From assembly GCA_963776665.1 (NCBI GenBank), contig CAVZNQ010000032.1:58989-122988 (forward strand): a stretch of DNA of 64,000 bases. Direction: 5' to 3'. Each line of letters starts with the position of its first letter. Position 1 is the first letter of the stretch. This DNA comes from Roseiarcus sp963776665. Its GTDB lineage: Bacteria; Pseudomonadota; Alphaproteobacteria; Rhizobiales; Beijerinckiaceae. Below the pieces are notes generated by a model. It was not told the DNA's origin. It worked only from the letters and a program-made list of their open reading frames with translations, and did no database searches. A program made the position numbers and the translations under genes. Positions 35,961 to 44,467 of the stretch are shown in pieces.

Positions 35961-37180
35961 CATACGAAGGCGTCGCCGCGCTCGTCATCCTTGTACTGAC
36001 CTATGTCGGCGTCGCGGCGGGCCGTGTTCCCGGCCTCAGGCTCGATCGCGCGGGGATCGCGTTCCTCGGCGGCGCGGCCATGATCGCGCTCGGGCCCTTG
36101 AGCCTCGAGGAAGCTTTCCACGCGATCGATTTCGACACCATCGCGCTTCTGTTCGGCATGATGATCGTGGTCGCGCACCTGAAGGTCTCGGGCGCATTCA
36201 GAGCGCTGGGCGCGCTCGCGATCGACCACGCCCGCGCGCCGTTCCTCCTTCTCGTCACCGTGACCGTCCTGGCCGGGGTCTTGTCGGCCTTCCTGGTGAA
36301 CGATGCGATCTGCCTCGTCATGGCGCCGATCGTGCTGCAGGTCGTCCGCGCCCTCGACCGCAACCCGCTGCCCTATCTTGTCGCGGTCGCGACCGCATCG
36401 AATTGCGGGAGCGTGGCGACGATCACCGGCAATCCGCAGAACATGGTGATCGGGACGCTGTCGCGGATCCCTTACCCGGCCTTCGCCGCCGCGCTCGCGC
36501 CGGTCGCCGTCTTTGGCCTCGTCGCCGTCGTCATCGTGGTGCGTCTCGTCTTTGCGCAGGAATTCGCGTTCAAGGGCGAGCTGGAGCCGCATCTCTTTCC
36601 CGGCCACATGCACAAGGGCCAGGTGCTCAAGGCGAGCGTCACATGCGTCGCGCTCGCGATCGCCTTCTTCGCCGGCGTCCCACCCGCGAAGGCCGCAATT
36701 ATCGCCGGCGCGTTCCTGCTTCTGACACGCCAGATCAAGCCGGGCCGGATCTACGGCGAGCTCGACGGGCCGCTCCTCATCCTGTTCGCCGGCATGTTCG
36801 TCGTCGTCGCCGGCGCCGAAAAGGCGCTGCTCACGCCGGATCGGATCGCAATGGCGAAAGCGCTCGGCCTCGATTCGGTCTGGCGGCTGTCTCTCTTCAC
36901 CGCCGTCTTGTCCAACATTGTGAGCAACGTCCCGGCTGTGTTGGCGCTGAGGCCGTTCATTCCGACCTTCGCCGATCCCGAGCGCGCCTGGCTTGTGGTC
37001 GCGATGAGTTCGACGCTGGCGGGAAACTTCACCCTGCTCGGATCGGTCGCGAACCTCATCGTCGCCGAGCACGCCCGTTCGGAGGGAACGCCGATCAGCT
37101 TCTGGGCTTATTTCAAGGCCGGAGCGCCGCTGACTATCGTTACGCTCGCGGCCGGGACTTGGTGGCTAAGTTGGCGGTAG
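35957..37180 (+). CDS. SLC13/ArsB-type anion transporter
   Basis: A 407-residue integral membrane protein of the ion transporter superfamily. It contains two inverted-repeat signature loops, VATASNCGSVATITGNPQNM at about residues 148-165 and SSTLAGNFTLLGSVANLIVA near residue 360, corresponding to the substrate- and Na+/H+-binding hairpins of SLC13, CitMHS and ArsB proteins. Helices fill the rest (LLVTVTVLAGVLSAFLVNDA, ILFAGMFVVVAGAEKAL). It could carry dicarboxylates, citrate, sulfate or arsenite. No ars genes are nearby, so an organic or inorganic anion is more likely. It overlaps the upstream MFS gene by 4 bp. Confidence 0.83.
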   Translation: MTYEGVAALVILVLTYVGVAAGRVPGLRLDRAGIAFLGGAAMIALGPLSLEEAFHAIDFDTIALLFGMMIVVAHLKVSGAFRALGALAIDHARAPFLLLVTVTVLAGVLSAFLVNDAICLVMAPIVLQVVRALDRNPLPYLVAVATASNCGSVATITGNPQNMVIGTLSRIPYPAFAAALAPVAVFGLVAVVIVVRLVFAQEFAFKGELEPHLFPGHMHKGQVLKASVTCVALAIAFFAGVPPAKAAIIAGAFLLLTRQIKPGRIYGELDGPLLILFAGMFVVVAGAEKALLTPDRIAMAKALGLDSVWRLSLFTAVLSNIVSNVPAVLALRPFIPTFADPERAWLVVAMSSTLAGNFTLLGSVANLIVAEHARSEGTPISFWAYFKAGAPLTIVTLAAGTWWLSWR

Positions 37181-37190
37181 ACGCCGCGAC

Positions 37191-38144
37191 TTACGCCTCA
37201 GCGTTGTGGGTGAAATAGTCCGGCGGGTTCGGGCCCCAGACGTAAAACGAATCCTCCGGCGCGTGGTCGCCGCTGTTCCAGTCGCAATCGGCGGGCACGT
37301 AGTCGATGCCTGCCGAGTATTCGCTGAAACTGCCCCACGGATCGGCGACATAATGAAAAAAGTTGGAGCCCAGGACGTGCCGTCCGAGGCCCCAACCGCG
37401 CGCGAAGCCTTTCTCCAGCATATGGGTGGCGCCGCGGCCGATGTCGTCGACGGAGCCGACGTCCCAGCTCAGGTGATGCAACCCGGGCGCGCTCGATGTG
37501 ACGAAGGCGATCATGTGGTGATCGCTGCCGTGAATCCCGTGCAGGAAGGCGATGCCGTCGCCGGACCGGTCGGAGAGGCGCAGGCCCAGCGTGCGCGTGT
37601 AGAACTGAACCGCCTTCTCGACGTCGCGCGTGAACAGGAGCACGTGCGCGAGACGTCTGGGATGCACGCGCGCAACATTGCGCCGGAACGGCGCGCCACG
37701 CTCGCCCGGTCCGACCGAGACCTCCGAAAAATCGGACTTCTCATTCGGCGATGATTTCGCCGCGACCTTGATTTCAACGAGGTTGCCGTCGTGATCGTGA
37801 AACCAGAGGCCGTTCGTTTTCACGCCGGGAGGGGGGTCGAGCCGCTTCACGCCCAGCGATTGCAGCCGCTCGGCGAAGCGGTCGAAATCGTCCTCGAACG
37901 CGCCGAACGAAAGATGTCCGAGCTTCTTGCGCGGGCCCTCGCCGATCGTCACCCAGACGTGCGGGTTGCCGTGGGTCTTCATGGCGATCAGATCGCCGTC
38001 CTCCTCAAGGTCAAGTCCGAATTGATCGTAAAAGTTCTTCGCGACCGCGAGGTCGGGGACGGCGAAATGAAATCGGTCGACGGAATGGACGCCGAGTTCG
38101 CCGGGACGCCGGATCGGTTTGATGGCGCTGCGAATGGCGGTCAT
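37191..38144 (-). CDS. VOC-type extradiol dioxygenase (catechol 2,3-dioxygenase-like)
   Basis: A 317-residue two-domain extradiol dioxygenase. The ATG at 38144 is preceded by GGGAG. The N-terminal module starts SVDRFHFAVPDLAVAKNFYD, and the catalytic C-terminal module starts RLAHVLLFTRDVEKAVQFYT. Fe(II) ligands are likely His in LAHVLLF, His in GLHHLSWDVG and Glu in GSFSEYSAGID, the usual 2-His-1-Glu set. It would cleave a catechol-type ring meta to the hydroxyls. It is a single gene, convergent with the anion transporter, and is not next to the CoA-ligase operon. The exact aromatic substrate is unknown. Confidence 0.82.
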   Translation of the reverse strand: MTAIRSAIKPIRRPGELGVHSVDRFHFAVPDLAVAKNFYDQFGLDLEEDGDLIAMKTHGNPHVWVTIGEGPRKKLGHLSFGAFEDDFDRFAERLQSLGVKRLDPPPGVKTNGLWFHDHDGNLVEIKVAAKSSPNEKSDFSEVSVGPGERGAPFRRNVARVHPRRLAHVLLFTRDVEKAVQFYTRTLGLRLSDRSGDGIAFLHGIHGSDHHMIAFVTSSAPGLHHLSWDVGSVDDIGRGATHMLEKGFARGWGLGRHVLGSNFFHYVADPWGSFSEYSAGIDYVPADCDWNSGDHAPEDSFYVWGPNPPDYFTHNAEA

Positions 38145-38257
38145 GGCGCTTCTCCCGTTTCGTTCCGCGCCGCGACAGGGTTTCGGCGGGCGCGGTCCCA
38201 AATTGCAAGGCGGTATTTATCGCGGTTTTGCGCCTCGCGACAAATCGCCGCCGGCGC

Positions 38258-38938
38258 TCACGGCCAGCGCCCCCCGCGCCCGGAGTTGCCTTGCGATGGG
38301 TTCGCGGGAGGATCGATCGGCGCCACCGTCACTGCATCCGGCGCGGCGACCACCGCCGGTTGAGGCTTGGGTTTCTTCTTCTTCGGCGCCTGCGCCGGCT
38401 GCTCCGGGGTCGCGGTCGCATCGACGCCGGCGTCGGTCGGGGGCGTTTCGTCGGGGTTCGGCGCCGAGGCCTCGGCCGTCGGAGCATCGTGAATGACCAC
38501 CGTGCCGCCCTTGCAGCCGGTGAGCCAGATATCGAAAATCGGGTGCTCGATGCCGTGCAGGCCCGGGCTGTCGGCGAACATCCAGCCGGAAAAGATCCGC
38601 TTGAGCTTTTTCTGATCGTCGATCTCGTCGACCTGGGCGAAGGCGTCGGTCTGCGGCGCCTCGGTCAGCGGCCGCGAGTAGCAGACGCGCGGCGTGATCT
38701 GCAGCGCGCCGAATTGGACCGTCTCGTTGATCGCGACCTCAAACGAGATGATGCGGCCGGTGATCTTGTCGAGGCCGTCGAAAATGGCGGTGGGATGGCT
38801 GATCTTGTCGGCGCGCGCCGCATCCGGGACGCCAAGGGCGACAACGGCCAGCGCCACGCCGGCGGCCGCGGGTCCGCTCCGGGCCAGCGAGGCAAAAGCG
38901 CGGCTCCCGATCGCGTGAGCCGTGTCGAAGAGATTCAT
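38258..38938 (-). CDS. DUF2155 domain protein
   Basis: A 226-residue exported protein from the ATG at 38938. The signal/anchor region MNLFDTAHAIGSRAFASLAR is followed by a hydrophobic stretch AAAGVALAVVALGVPDAARA and a cut before DKISHP. The DUF2155 core is IFDGLDKITGRIISFEVAIN, RVCYSRPLTEAPQTDAF, IFSGWMFADSPGLHGIEHPI and DIWLTGCKGG, with two Cys that may form a disulfide. The C-terminal 70 residues are Pro/Ala/Lys-rich and look disordered. The gene sits 46 bp after the NDUFA12-like gene, a pairing conserved in alphaproteobacteria. Function is unknown. Confidence 0.85.
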   Translation of the reverse strand: MNLFDTAHAIGSRAFASLARSGPAAAGVALAVVALGVPDAARADKISHPTAIFDGLDKITGRIISFEVAINETVQFGALQITPRVCYSRPLTEAPQTDAFAQVDEIDDQKKLKRIFSGWMFADSPGLHGIEHPIFDIWLTGCKGGTVVIHDAPTAEASAPNPDETPPTDAGVDATATPEQPAQAPKKKKPKPQPAVVAAPDAVTVAPIDPPANPSQGNSGRGGRWP

Positions 38939-38984
38939 GGCGGGCGCTTTGCTGCTCAACGGCGGCGGAATGAAGGCGGCGCGC

Positions 38985-39395
38985 TCAGGGGCCTGGGCTC
39001 CACGCCTCGTAGTCGCCGCCAGTCGGCTGGCGCGGGCCGGGGCGCAGCGTCGAGCCGTCGGGCCGAATCGCCGCCGGCGTGCCGGTCGGGTTCGGCATGT
39101 GCGGCAGCTCCCAGGGGTGGGGCTTATAATTTTCCTCGGTCGGCGCGACGTCGACCGTGTGGTGGAGCCAGCCGTTCCAGCCTGGCGGGGTTTTCGACGC
39201 CTCCGAGACGCCGTTATATATCACCCATCGCCGCTCGAACCCGAGCGCGGGATCGATCGCCTTGCCGCGGGTGCGGTAATAGGCGTTGCCGGCCTCATCA
39301 TGGCCGACCAACTCGCCCTGGCGGCGGGTGTAAAAGAGCGTGTTGAGGGTCGCGCCGTTCCACCAGGTGAAGTACCGCAGGAAGAAGTCTTTCAT
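38985..39395 (-). CDS. NADH:ubiquinone oxidoreductase NDUFA12-family subunit
   Basis: 136 residues from the ATG at 39395 (MKDFFLRYFTWWNGATLNTL). The longer open frame upstream is rejected, because the family begins here. Conserved motifs are FYTRRQGELVGHDEAGNAYY, ERRWVIYNGVSEASKTPPGW, GWLHHTVDVAPTEE and HPWELPHMPNPTGTPAAIRP. It is the accessory subunit NDUFA12/B17.2 of respiratory complex I, found in alphaproteobacteria and mitochondria and encoded away from the main nuo operon. Confidence 0.92.
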   Translation of the reverse strand: MKDFFLRYFTWWNGATLNTLFYTRRQGELVGHDEAGNAYYRTRGKAIDPALGFERRWVIYNGVSEASKTPPGWNGWLHHTVDVAPTEENYKPHPWELPHMPNPTGTPAAIRPDGSTLRPGPRQPTGGDYEAWSPGP

Positions 39396-39585
39396 CCGTC
39401 CAGCGCCGCTTGATGGAAGGGGACAAAGCGCCGGGTTCAGCGCGCGCGGACTATGCCGAGGCCGCTCCCGCCTGGCAAGCCGAACTTTTTCTTTGTACCC
39501 CCGGAAAACGGGCTTGCGGGCCTCCCCCAACTCGTCGGATGCTGTTGTTCTGCGTCGGCGTTAACCTTGCGTTAGCATTCGTTGT
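39396..39585. other. Intergenic, between the NDUFA12 gene and the nrdJ control region
   Basis: No gene is seen. GC content falls toward 39540-39600, where the nrdJ regulatory sites begin. The plus-strand frames here are antisense to the 5' part of the NDUFA12 gene and have no family resemblance. Confidence 0.4.
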
Positions 39586-39601
39586 CCACAATATGTTGTG
39601 T
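39586..39601. promoter_or_regulatory. NrdR box 1
   Basis: CCACAATATGTTGTGT matches 14 of 16 positions of the NrdR-box consensus acaCwAtATaTwGtgt. It lies upstream of the ribonucleotide reductase gene, the known target of the repressor NrdR. Confidence 0.75.
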
Positions 39602-39617
39602 CGGCCGGGTCACGGTC

Positions 39618-39633
39618 ACACAAGGTGTTGACG
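39618..39633. promoter_or_regulatory. NrdR box 2 (weaker)
   Basis: ACACAAGGTGTTGACG matches 10 of 16 consensus positions. It starts exactly 32 bp after box 1, about three helical turns, which is the spacing usual for paired NrdR boxes. It overlaps the likely -35 element. Confidence 0.55.
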
Positions 39634-39656
39634 CCGCTGTCATGAAGTTGTAGTGT
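39628..39656 (+). promoter_or_regulatory. Probable nrdJ promoter
   Basis: TTGACG at 39628-39633 and TAGTGT at 39651-39656 are separated by 17 bp, giving a sigma-70-like pair with a good -35 and a moderate -10. NrdR box 2 covers the -35, which fits repression by occlusion. Transcription would begin near 39663, leaving a leader of about 260 nt. Confidence 0.55.
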
Positions 39657-39923
39657 ACGGGTACGCGCCGAATTCGGCGCACGGGGCAGAATCGAGCGTC
39701 AAGGGCGGGCGTTTTTAGGGGTGCGTCAGGATGCGCGAGCGCGCGCCGGGCGAGGCAGGGTCTGGAACTTTACGTGGGTTTGAGCGGCGGGCGAGTTTTG
39801 AGCCGGGCCGGCGGCGATGTGCGCGCTTCCGGCGGCCATAACGGCGCCCCGCGGAGACTTTAGGGATCAACGGGGGCGCGCGGGCGGGACAGGCCCACGG
39901 CCGCAAGGATGAGGTCGAAAGCG
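39657..39923 (+). other. Long leader of nrdJ
   Basis: A GC-rich stretch without a gene between the likely transcription start and the nrdJ start codon. It includes GC-rich inverted repeats (GCGCCGAATTCGGCGC at 39666-39681). I looked for a cobalamin riboswitch, because the enzyme needs B12, and did not find the conserved B12 box. No terminator-like T tract precedes the gene. Confidence 0.4.
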
Positions 39924-42900
39924 ATGCGGGTCGAGAGGTATTTCACCAAGGCGGACGTCTCGCCCTATGAGTTCGTCGCCTTCGCGACGACCAAGAGCGA
40001 AATCCGCAATCCGGACGGCTCGGTCGTGTTTTCGCTCGAAGGCGTCGAGGTTCCGGCCGCCTGGAGCCAGGTCGCCGCCGACGTGCTGGCGCAGAAATAT
40101 TTCCGCAAGGCGGGCGTCCCGGCGCGGCTGAAGCGAATCGAGGAGGAGAGCGTTCCGTCCTTCCTGTGGCGCTCGGTCGCCGACGAGACCGCGCTCGGGG
40201 CGCTGCCCAAGACGGAGCGCTTCGGCTCCGAAACCTCGGCGAAGCAGGTGTTCGACCGCCTTGCCGGCGCCTGGGCCTACTGGGGCTGGAAAGCCGGCCT
40301 CTTCGACGGCGAGGAGGACGCGCGCGCCTATTTCGACGAGATGCGGCTCATGCTCGCGCGTCAGGTCGCCGCGCCCAATTCTCCGCAATGGTTCAACACC
40401 GGCCTTCATTGGGCCTACGGCGTCGACGGGCCGAGCCAGGGGCACTATTACGTCGACTTCGAGACGGGGAAGCTCGTCAAGTCGAAGTCGGCCTACGAGC
40501 ATCCCCAGCCCCACGCCTGCTTCATCCAGTCGGTCGCCGACGATCTCGTCAACGAGGGCGGGATCATGGACCTCTGGGTGCGCGAGGCGCGCCTGTTCAA
40601 ATATGGCTCCGGAACGGGATCGAATTTCTCGCTTCTGCGCGGCGAGAACGAAAAGCTTTCGGGCGGCGGGCGCTCATCGGGTCTAATGTCGTTCCTGAAG
40701 ATCGGCGACCGCGCGGCGGGCGCGATCAAGTCGGGCGGCACGACGCGCCGCGCCGCCAAGATGGTGGTGGTCGACGTCGATCATCCCGACATCGAGTCCT
40801 ATATCGACTGGAAGGTCAACGAGGAACGCAAGGTGGCCGCGCTCGCCGCCGGCTCCAAAGTCGTCAAGCGGCACTTGAAGGCGGTCTTCCGGGCCTGCGT
40901 CAATTGCGAAGGATCGGGCGACGACTGCTTCAATGTCGACATGAACCCCGCGCTCAAGCGCGAGGTGAAGGCGGCGCGCAAGAACGAGGTGCCGGAAGGC
41001 ATCATCAAGCAGGTCATCCAGTACGCCCGCCAGGGCTATTCGCAGCTCGATTTCGACACCTACGACACCGACTGGGAGTCGGAGGCCTACCTCACAGTGT
41101 CCGGGCAGAACTCCAACAATTCAGTGCGCGTGAGCGACGAGTTCCTCAGGGCGGTCGAGAACGACGGCGACTGGAATCTCATCCGGCGCCTCGACGGCAA
41201 GGCGGCGAAGACGCTGAAGGCGCGCGATCTGTGGGACAGGATCGGCTACGCCGCCTGGGCCTCGGCCGATCCGGGCGTCCAGTATCACACCACCATCAAC
41301 GACTGGCACACCTGCCCCGAGTTGGGTCCGATCCGCGCCTCCAATCCGTGCTCCGAGTACATGTTCCTCGACGACACGGCGTGCAATCTCGCGTCGCTCA
41401 ACCTGCTGCAGTTCCGCGATGCGGCGACCAAGGCGTTCGACGTCAAGGGCTACGAGCACGCGATCCGGCTCTGGACGCTGACGCTCGAGATCTCGGTCGC
41501 GATGGCGCAATTCCCGTCGCGAGAGATCGCGCGGCTGTCGTATGATTACCGCACGCTGGGCCTCGGCTACGCCAATATCGGCGGGCTGCTGATGTCCTCG
41601 GGCATCCCTTACGACAGCGATCAGGGCCGGGCGATCTGCGCCGCGCTGACCGCGATCCTGACCGGCCGCGCTTATGCGACCTCGGCCGAGATCGCTGCGA
41701 CGAGCGGGGCTTTCCCGGGACATCGGGCGAATGCGCAGGCGATGCTGCGCGTCATCCGCAATCACAAGCGCGCGGCGGACGGCGACGCCGGGGCTTATGA
41801 GAAGCTCTCCGTCGCCCCGACCCCGCTCGACCACGCCGAGCTCGCCAAGGCCGGCCCGGACTGGGCGAACTTAAGCCAAGCCGCGCGCGCCGCCTGGGGC
41901 GATGCGCTCGCGCTCGGCGAAAAGCATGGGTATCGCAACGCCCAGGTTTCGGTCATCGCGCCGACCGGCACGATCGGCCTCGTCATGGATTGCGACACGA
42001 CCGGCATCGAGCCCGACTTCGCCTTGGTCAAGTTCAAGAAGCTCGCCGGCGGCGGCTATTTCAAGATCATCAACCGCGCCGTGCCCGAGGCCCTGCGCGC
42101 GCTCGGCTACGACGAAAAGCAGATCGCCGACATCGTCGCCTATGCGGTCGGCCGGGCGACGCTCGCCCATGCGCCGGGCGTCAATCATGCGGCGCTCAAA
42201 GCCAAGGGCCTGCCTGAGGCGGCGATCGACAAGGTCGAGGCGGCGCTCGCGAGCGCGTTCGACATCCGCTTCGTCTTCAACAAATGGACCCTTGGGGCCG
42301 AGACGCTAGAGAAGGCGCTCAAGATCCCGGCCGAGCGCTATGACGCGCCGGGCTTCGATCTCCTCGCCGCGCTTGGCTTCTCGAAGTCCGAGATCGAGGC
42401 CGCGAATAGCTTCGCCTGCGGCGCGATGACGCTCGAGGGCGCGCCCTATCTCAGACATGAGGACCTTGCGGTGTTCGACTGCGCCAATCCCTGCGGGCGT
42501 ACGGGCAAGCGCTACCTCTCGGTCGAGAGCCACATAAGGATGATGGCGGCGGCGCAGCCGTTCATCACCGGCGCGATCTCGAAGACCATCAACATGCCGA
42601 ACGACGCCACGGTCGAGGATTGCAAGGACGCCTACATGCTGTCCTGGCGCCTGGGGCTGAAGGCGAACGCGCTCTATCGCGACGGCTCGAAGCTGTCGCA
42701 GCCGTTGAGCGCGCAACTGATCGAGAACGACGAGGAGGACGACGAGGCGGTCGAGACGCTGGTCGCGCTCAACGCGCCCGCGCGCGCCGCGGCGCTCGCC
42801 GAGCGGATCGTCGAGCGCGTGGTCGAGCGGGTCGAGATCACGCGCGAGCGCGAGAAGCTGCCCGACCGCCGCAAGGGCTATACGCAGAAGGCCGTCGTCG

Positions 42901-43637
42901 GCGGGCACAAGGTCTATCTTCGCACCGGCGAATATCAGGACGGGCGTATCGGCGAGATCTTCATCGACATGCACAAGGAGGGCGCCGCCTTCCGGTCGCT
43001 GATGAACAATTTCGCCATCGCGATCTCGCTTGGCCTGCAATATGGCGTGCCGCTCGAGGAATATGTCGAGGCCTTCACCTTCACCCGCTTCGAGCCGGCG
43101 GGCTTCGTGCAGGGCAACGATGCGATCAAGAACGCGACCTCGATCCTCGACTATATCTTCCGCGAGCTCGCCATCTCCTATCTCGGCCGCAACGATCTCG
43201 CCCATATCGCGCCCGAGGAGATCGGCGCGACCGTGCTCGGCGGCGGCGTCGATCAGGACAAGGCGCCGGGGGACGCGGCAGGCGCGCCAGCGACCTCGTC
43301 GATCATCTCGCGCGGCCTCGTGCGCTCGAAGGCCGACAAGCTGATGCTGGTGCGAGAGGCGATCGCGTCCGAAGGGCAGGGCCCGAAGGCCGCCGGCGGC
43401 TCGTCGGCGGGCGGCTATGTGCAGGGCGCAACCGCGCTCAAAGGCGAGTTCGCCGAACCCGCGCCGCTCGCCTTCGCCGCCGCGCCGGCCTCGGAGTCCG
43501 TCGCCGACAAGCGCGCCGAAGCGCGGATGAAAGGCTACGTCGGCGAAGCCTGCCCGGAGTGCGGCAACTTCACCATGGTCCGCAACGGCACGTGCCTCAA
43601 GTGCGACACGTGCGGCGGGACGACGGGGTGCTCGTGA
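39924..43637 (+). CDS. nrdJ: Vitamin B12-dependent (class II) ribonucleotide reductase
   Basis: Reduces ribonucleotides to deoxyribonucleotides using adenosylcobalamin, independent of oxygen. About 1237 residues. I prefer the ATG at 39924 (MRVERYFTKADVSPYEFVAF), preceded by GGATGAGG at a proper distance; the ATG at 39909 has its purine tract too close. Active-site parts include SPQWFNTGLHWAYG, RACVNCEGSGDDCFNVD, ASNPCSEYMFLDDTACNLAS (the N-C-E radical and thiol set), APTGTIGLVMDCDTTGIEPD and SKTINMPNDATVEDCKDAYM. The C-terminal redox/zinc tail is CPECGNFTMVRNGTCLKCDT followed by CGGTTGCS. The promoter carries NrdR boxes. No other reductase class is encoded in the window. Confidence 0.97.
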   Translation: MRVERYFTKADVSPYEFVAFATTKSEIRNPDGSVVFSLEGVEVPAAWSQVAADVLAQKYFRKAGVPARLKRIEEESVPSFLWRSVADETALGALPKTERFGSETSAKQVFDRLAGAWAYWGWKAGLFDGEEDARAYFDEMRLMLARQVAAPNSPQWFNTGLHWAYGVDGPSQGHYYVDFETGKLVKSKSAYEHPQPHACFIQSVADDLVNEGGIMDLWVREARLFKYGSGTGSNFSLLRGENEKLSGGGRSSGLMSFLKIGDRAAGAIKSGGTTRRAAKMVVVDVDHPDIESYIDWKVNEERKVAALAAGSKVVKRHLKAVFRACVNCEGSGDDCFNVDMNPALKREVKAARKNEVPEGIIKQVIQYARQGYSQLDFDTYDTDWESEAYLTVSGQNSNNSVRVSDEFLRAVENDGDWNLIRRLDGKAAKTLKARDLWDRIGYAAWASADPGVQYHTTINDWHTCPELGPIRASNPCSEYMFLDDTACNLASLNLLQFRDAATKAFDVKGYEHAIRLWTLTLEISVAMAQFPSREIARLSYDYRTLGLGYANIGGLLMSSGIPYDSDQGRAICAALTAILTGRAYATSAEIAATSGAFPGHRANAQAMLRVIRNHKRAADGDAGAYEKLSVAPTPLDHAELAKAGPDWANLSQAARAAWGDALALGEKHGYRNAQVSVIAPTGTIGLVMDCDTTGIEPDFALVKFKKLAGGGYFKIINRAVPEALRALGYDEKQIADIVAYAVGRATLAHAPGVNHAALKAKGLPEAAIDKVEAALASAFDIRFVFNKWTLGAETLEKALKIPAERYDAPGFDLLAALGFSKSEIEAANSFACGAMTLEGAPYLRHEDLAVFDCANPCGRTGKRYLSVESHIRMMAAAQPFITGAISKTINMPNDATVEDCKDAYMLSWRLGLKANALYRDGSKLSQPLSAQLIENDEEDDEAVETLVALNAPARAAALAERIVERVVERVEITREREKLPDRRKGYTQKAVVGGHKVYLRTGEYQDGRIGEIFIDMHKEGAAFRSLMNNFAIAISLGLQYGVPLEEYVEAFTFTRFEPAGFVQGNDAIKNATSILDYIFRELAISYLGRNDLAHIAPEEIGATVLGGGVDQDKAPGDAAGAPATSSIISRGLVRSKADKLMLVREAIASEGQGPKAAGGSSAGGYVQGATALKGEFAEPAPLAFAAAPASESVADKRAEARMKGYVGEACPECGNFTMVRNGTCLKCDTCGGTTGCS

Positions 43638-43650
43638 CGGGGAGGCGCTG

Positions 43651-43884
43651 ATGGCGCTTATCAAGGCTTTCGAAGAAAGGCCTAGAGATCGCCAATCGCT
43701 CCATGACGCGATCGACGCGACCTATGCTGTTTTCGAACGCGATGGGCGAAAGTTCGTCCAGATTGACACCAGAGGGCGCGCGGAGCGCGAGAATCCTGAG
43801 AAGGTTTCGCAAAGCCTGCAATTCGACGAAGGATCGGCCCGGGCGTTGTTCGACATACTGCGGAGCGCCTTCGGCTTTCGCTAG
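43651..43884 (+). CDS. Small conserved protein of unknown function
   Basis: A 77-residue protein, MALIKAFEERPRDRQSLHDA continuing through VFERDGRKFVQIDTRGRAER and KVSQSLQFDEGSARALFDIL. It begins 13 bp after the nrdJ stop behind GGGGAGGCG and is probably co-transcribed with nrdJ. I recall close relatives in many Rhizobiales, sometimes labelled methionyl-tRNA formyltransferase without basis; the length and sequence do not support that function. There is no signal peptide or cysteine motif. Confidence 0.75.
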   Translation: MALIKAFEERPRDRQSLHDAIDATYAVFERDGRKFVQIDTRGRAERENPEKVSQSLQFDEGSARALFDILRSAFGFR

Positions 43885-43980
43885 CTTTTGACTGCCGCCG
43901 TGATGGCCGGGCTTGTCTCCCCTCCACGCTGCGCCGGTCCAGAGCCTTGTTGGCGAGCACCTGCATGCGTCAACCGGCTC

Positions 43981-44166
43981 TTAGTGGCCGCCGCCGCCGC
44001 GCCCGGTGTTGTTCTGCGCGTAGCTGATGGGATCGTAAGGATTGGTCTCCTCGTATTGGCCGGCCCAGACCTGGGAGGCCGTACGCGACGAGGGATTAAC
44101 GCTCTGATTGGCGTTGCAGCCGGCGAGCGCGAGCCCCGCAAGCGCCAGGATGATCGGGATCCGCAT
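43981..44166 (-). CDS. Small lipoprotein A, paralogue of the one at 47369-47608
   Basis: A 61-residue lipoprotein. MRIPIILALAGLALAGCNAN has a textbook lipobox (LAGC, Cys 17), so the mature protein is about 45 residues and lipid-anchored. The mature part is NANQSVNPSSRTASQVWAGQ, then YEETNPYDPISYAQNNTGRG and a Gly/His end. It shares the pattern CNAxQxxNxSSxxT followed by YxPYxPIxYAQ with the protein at 47369. AGGATG precedes the start. Function is unknown. Confidence 0.75.
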   Translation of the reverse strand: MRIPIILALAGLALAGCNANQSVNPSSRTASQVWAGQYEETNPYDPISYAQNNTGRGGGGH

Positions 44167-44368
44167 TCACATCCTCCAGTTCGACGGAGATGACGCCGGC
44201 GAACAAGAGATGGCGTGCTCGGCGATCAGGTTCAATGGTTCGGGAAGGCGGGGCCGGTGCGGTCCTTTCCGGAATACAGTGGCGATTACGCGATTACGGT
44301 GACAGCTTATCAAATCCCCATTTGCTACCCGGCGCCTCGATCCAGGGATAGGAGAGCATCCCTTGTTC

Positions 44369-44444
44369 TCTGGATTGCTTCGTCGCCATAGCCCGTCGAA
44401 AGACGGGCGTTCTTCCGAACGCCCTATGACTCCTCGCAATGACG
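44369..44444. repeat. Dispersed intergenic repeat, copy 1, with two alternative hairpins
   Basis: The element opens TCTGGATTGCTTCGTCG and closes ACTCCTCGCAATGACG. A related copy lies at 49302-49339. Inside are two perfect stems, GCCCGTC-GAAA-GACGGGC (44391-44408) and GGGCGTTC-TTCC-GAACGCCC (44405-44424), which share four bases and so cannot form together. It is the main content of the 301-bp gap between the lipoprotein and the acyltransferase gene; otherwise I see nothing there. Confidence 0.6.
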
Positions 44445-44467
44445 ATTCCATCCGAAGGCGCCGCCCC

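Noticed and set aside
34638..37072. Long minus-strand open frames (34638-35963 and 35816-37072)
   Set aside because: They mirror the two plus-strand transporters, which have membrane helices and signature loops. The mirror frames are charged and repetitive.
39657..39923. Cobalamin riboswitch upstream of the B12-dependent reductase
   Set aside because: I looked for the conserved B12 box and the flanking paired elements and did not find them. NrdR boxes explain control better.
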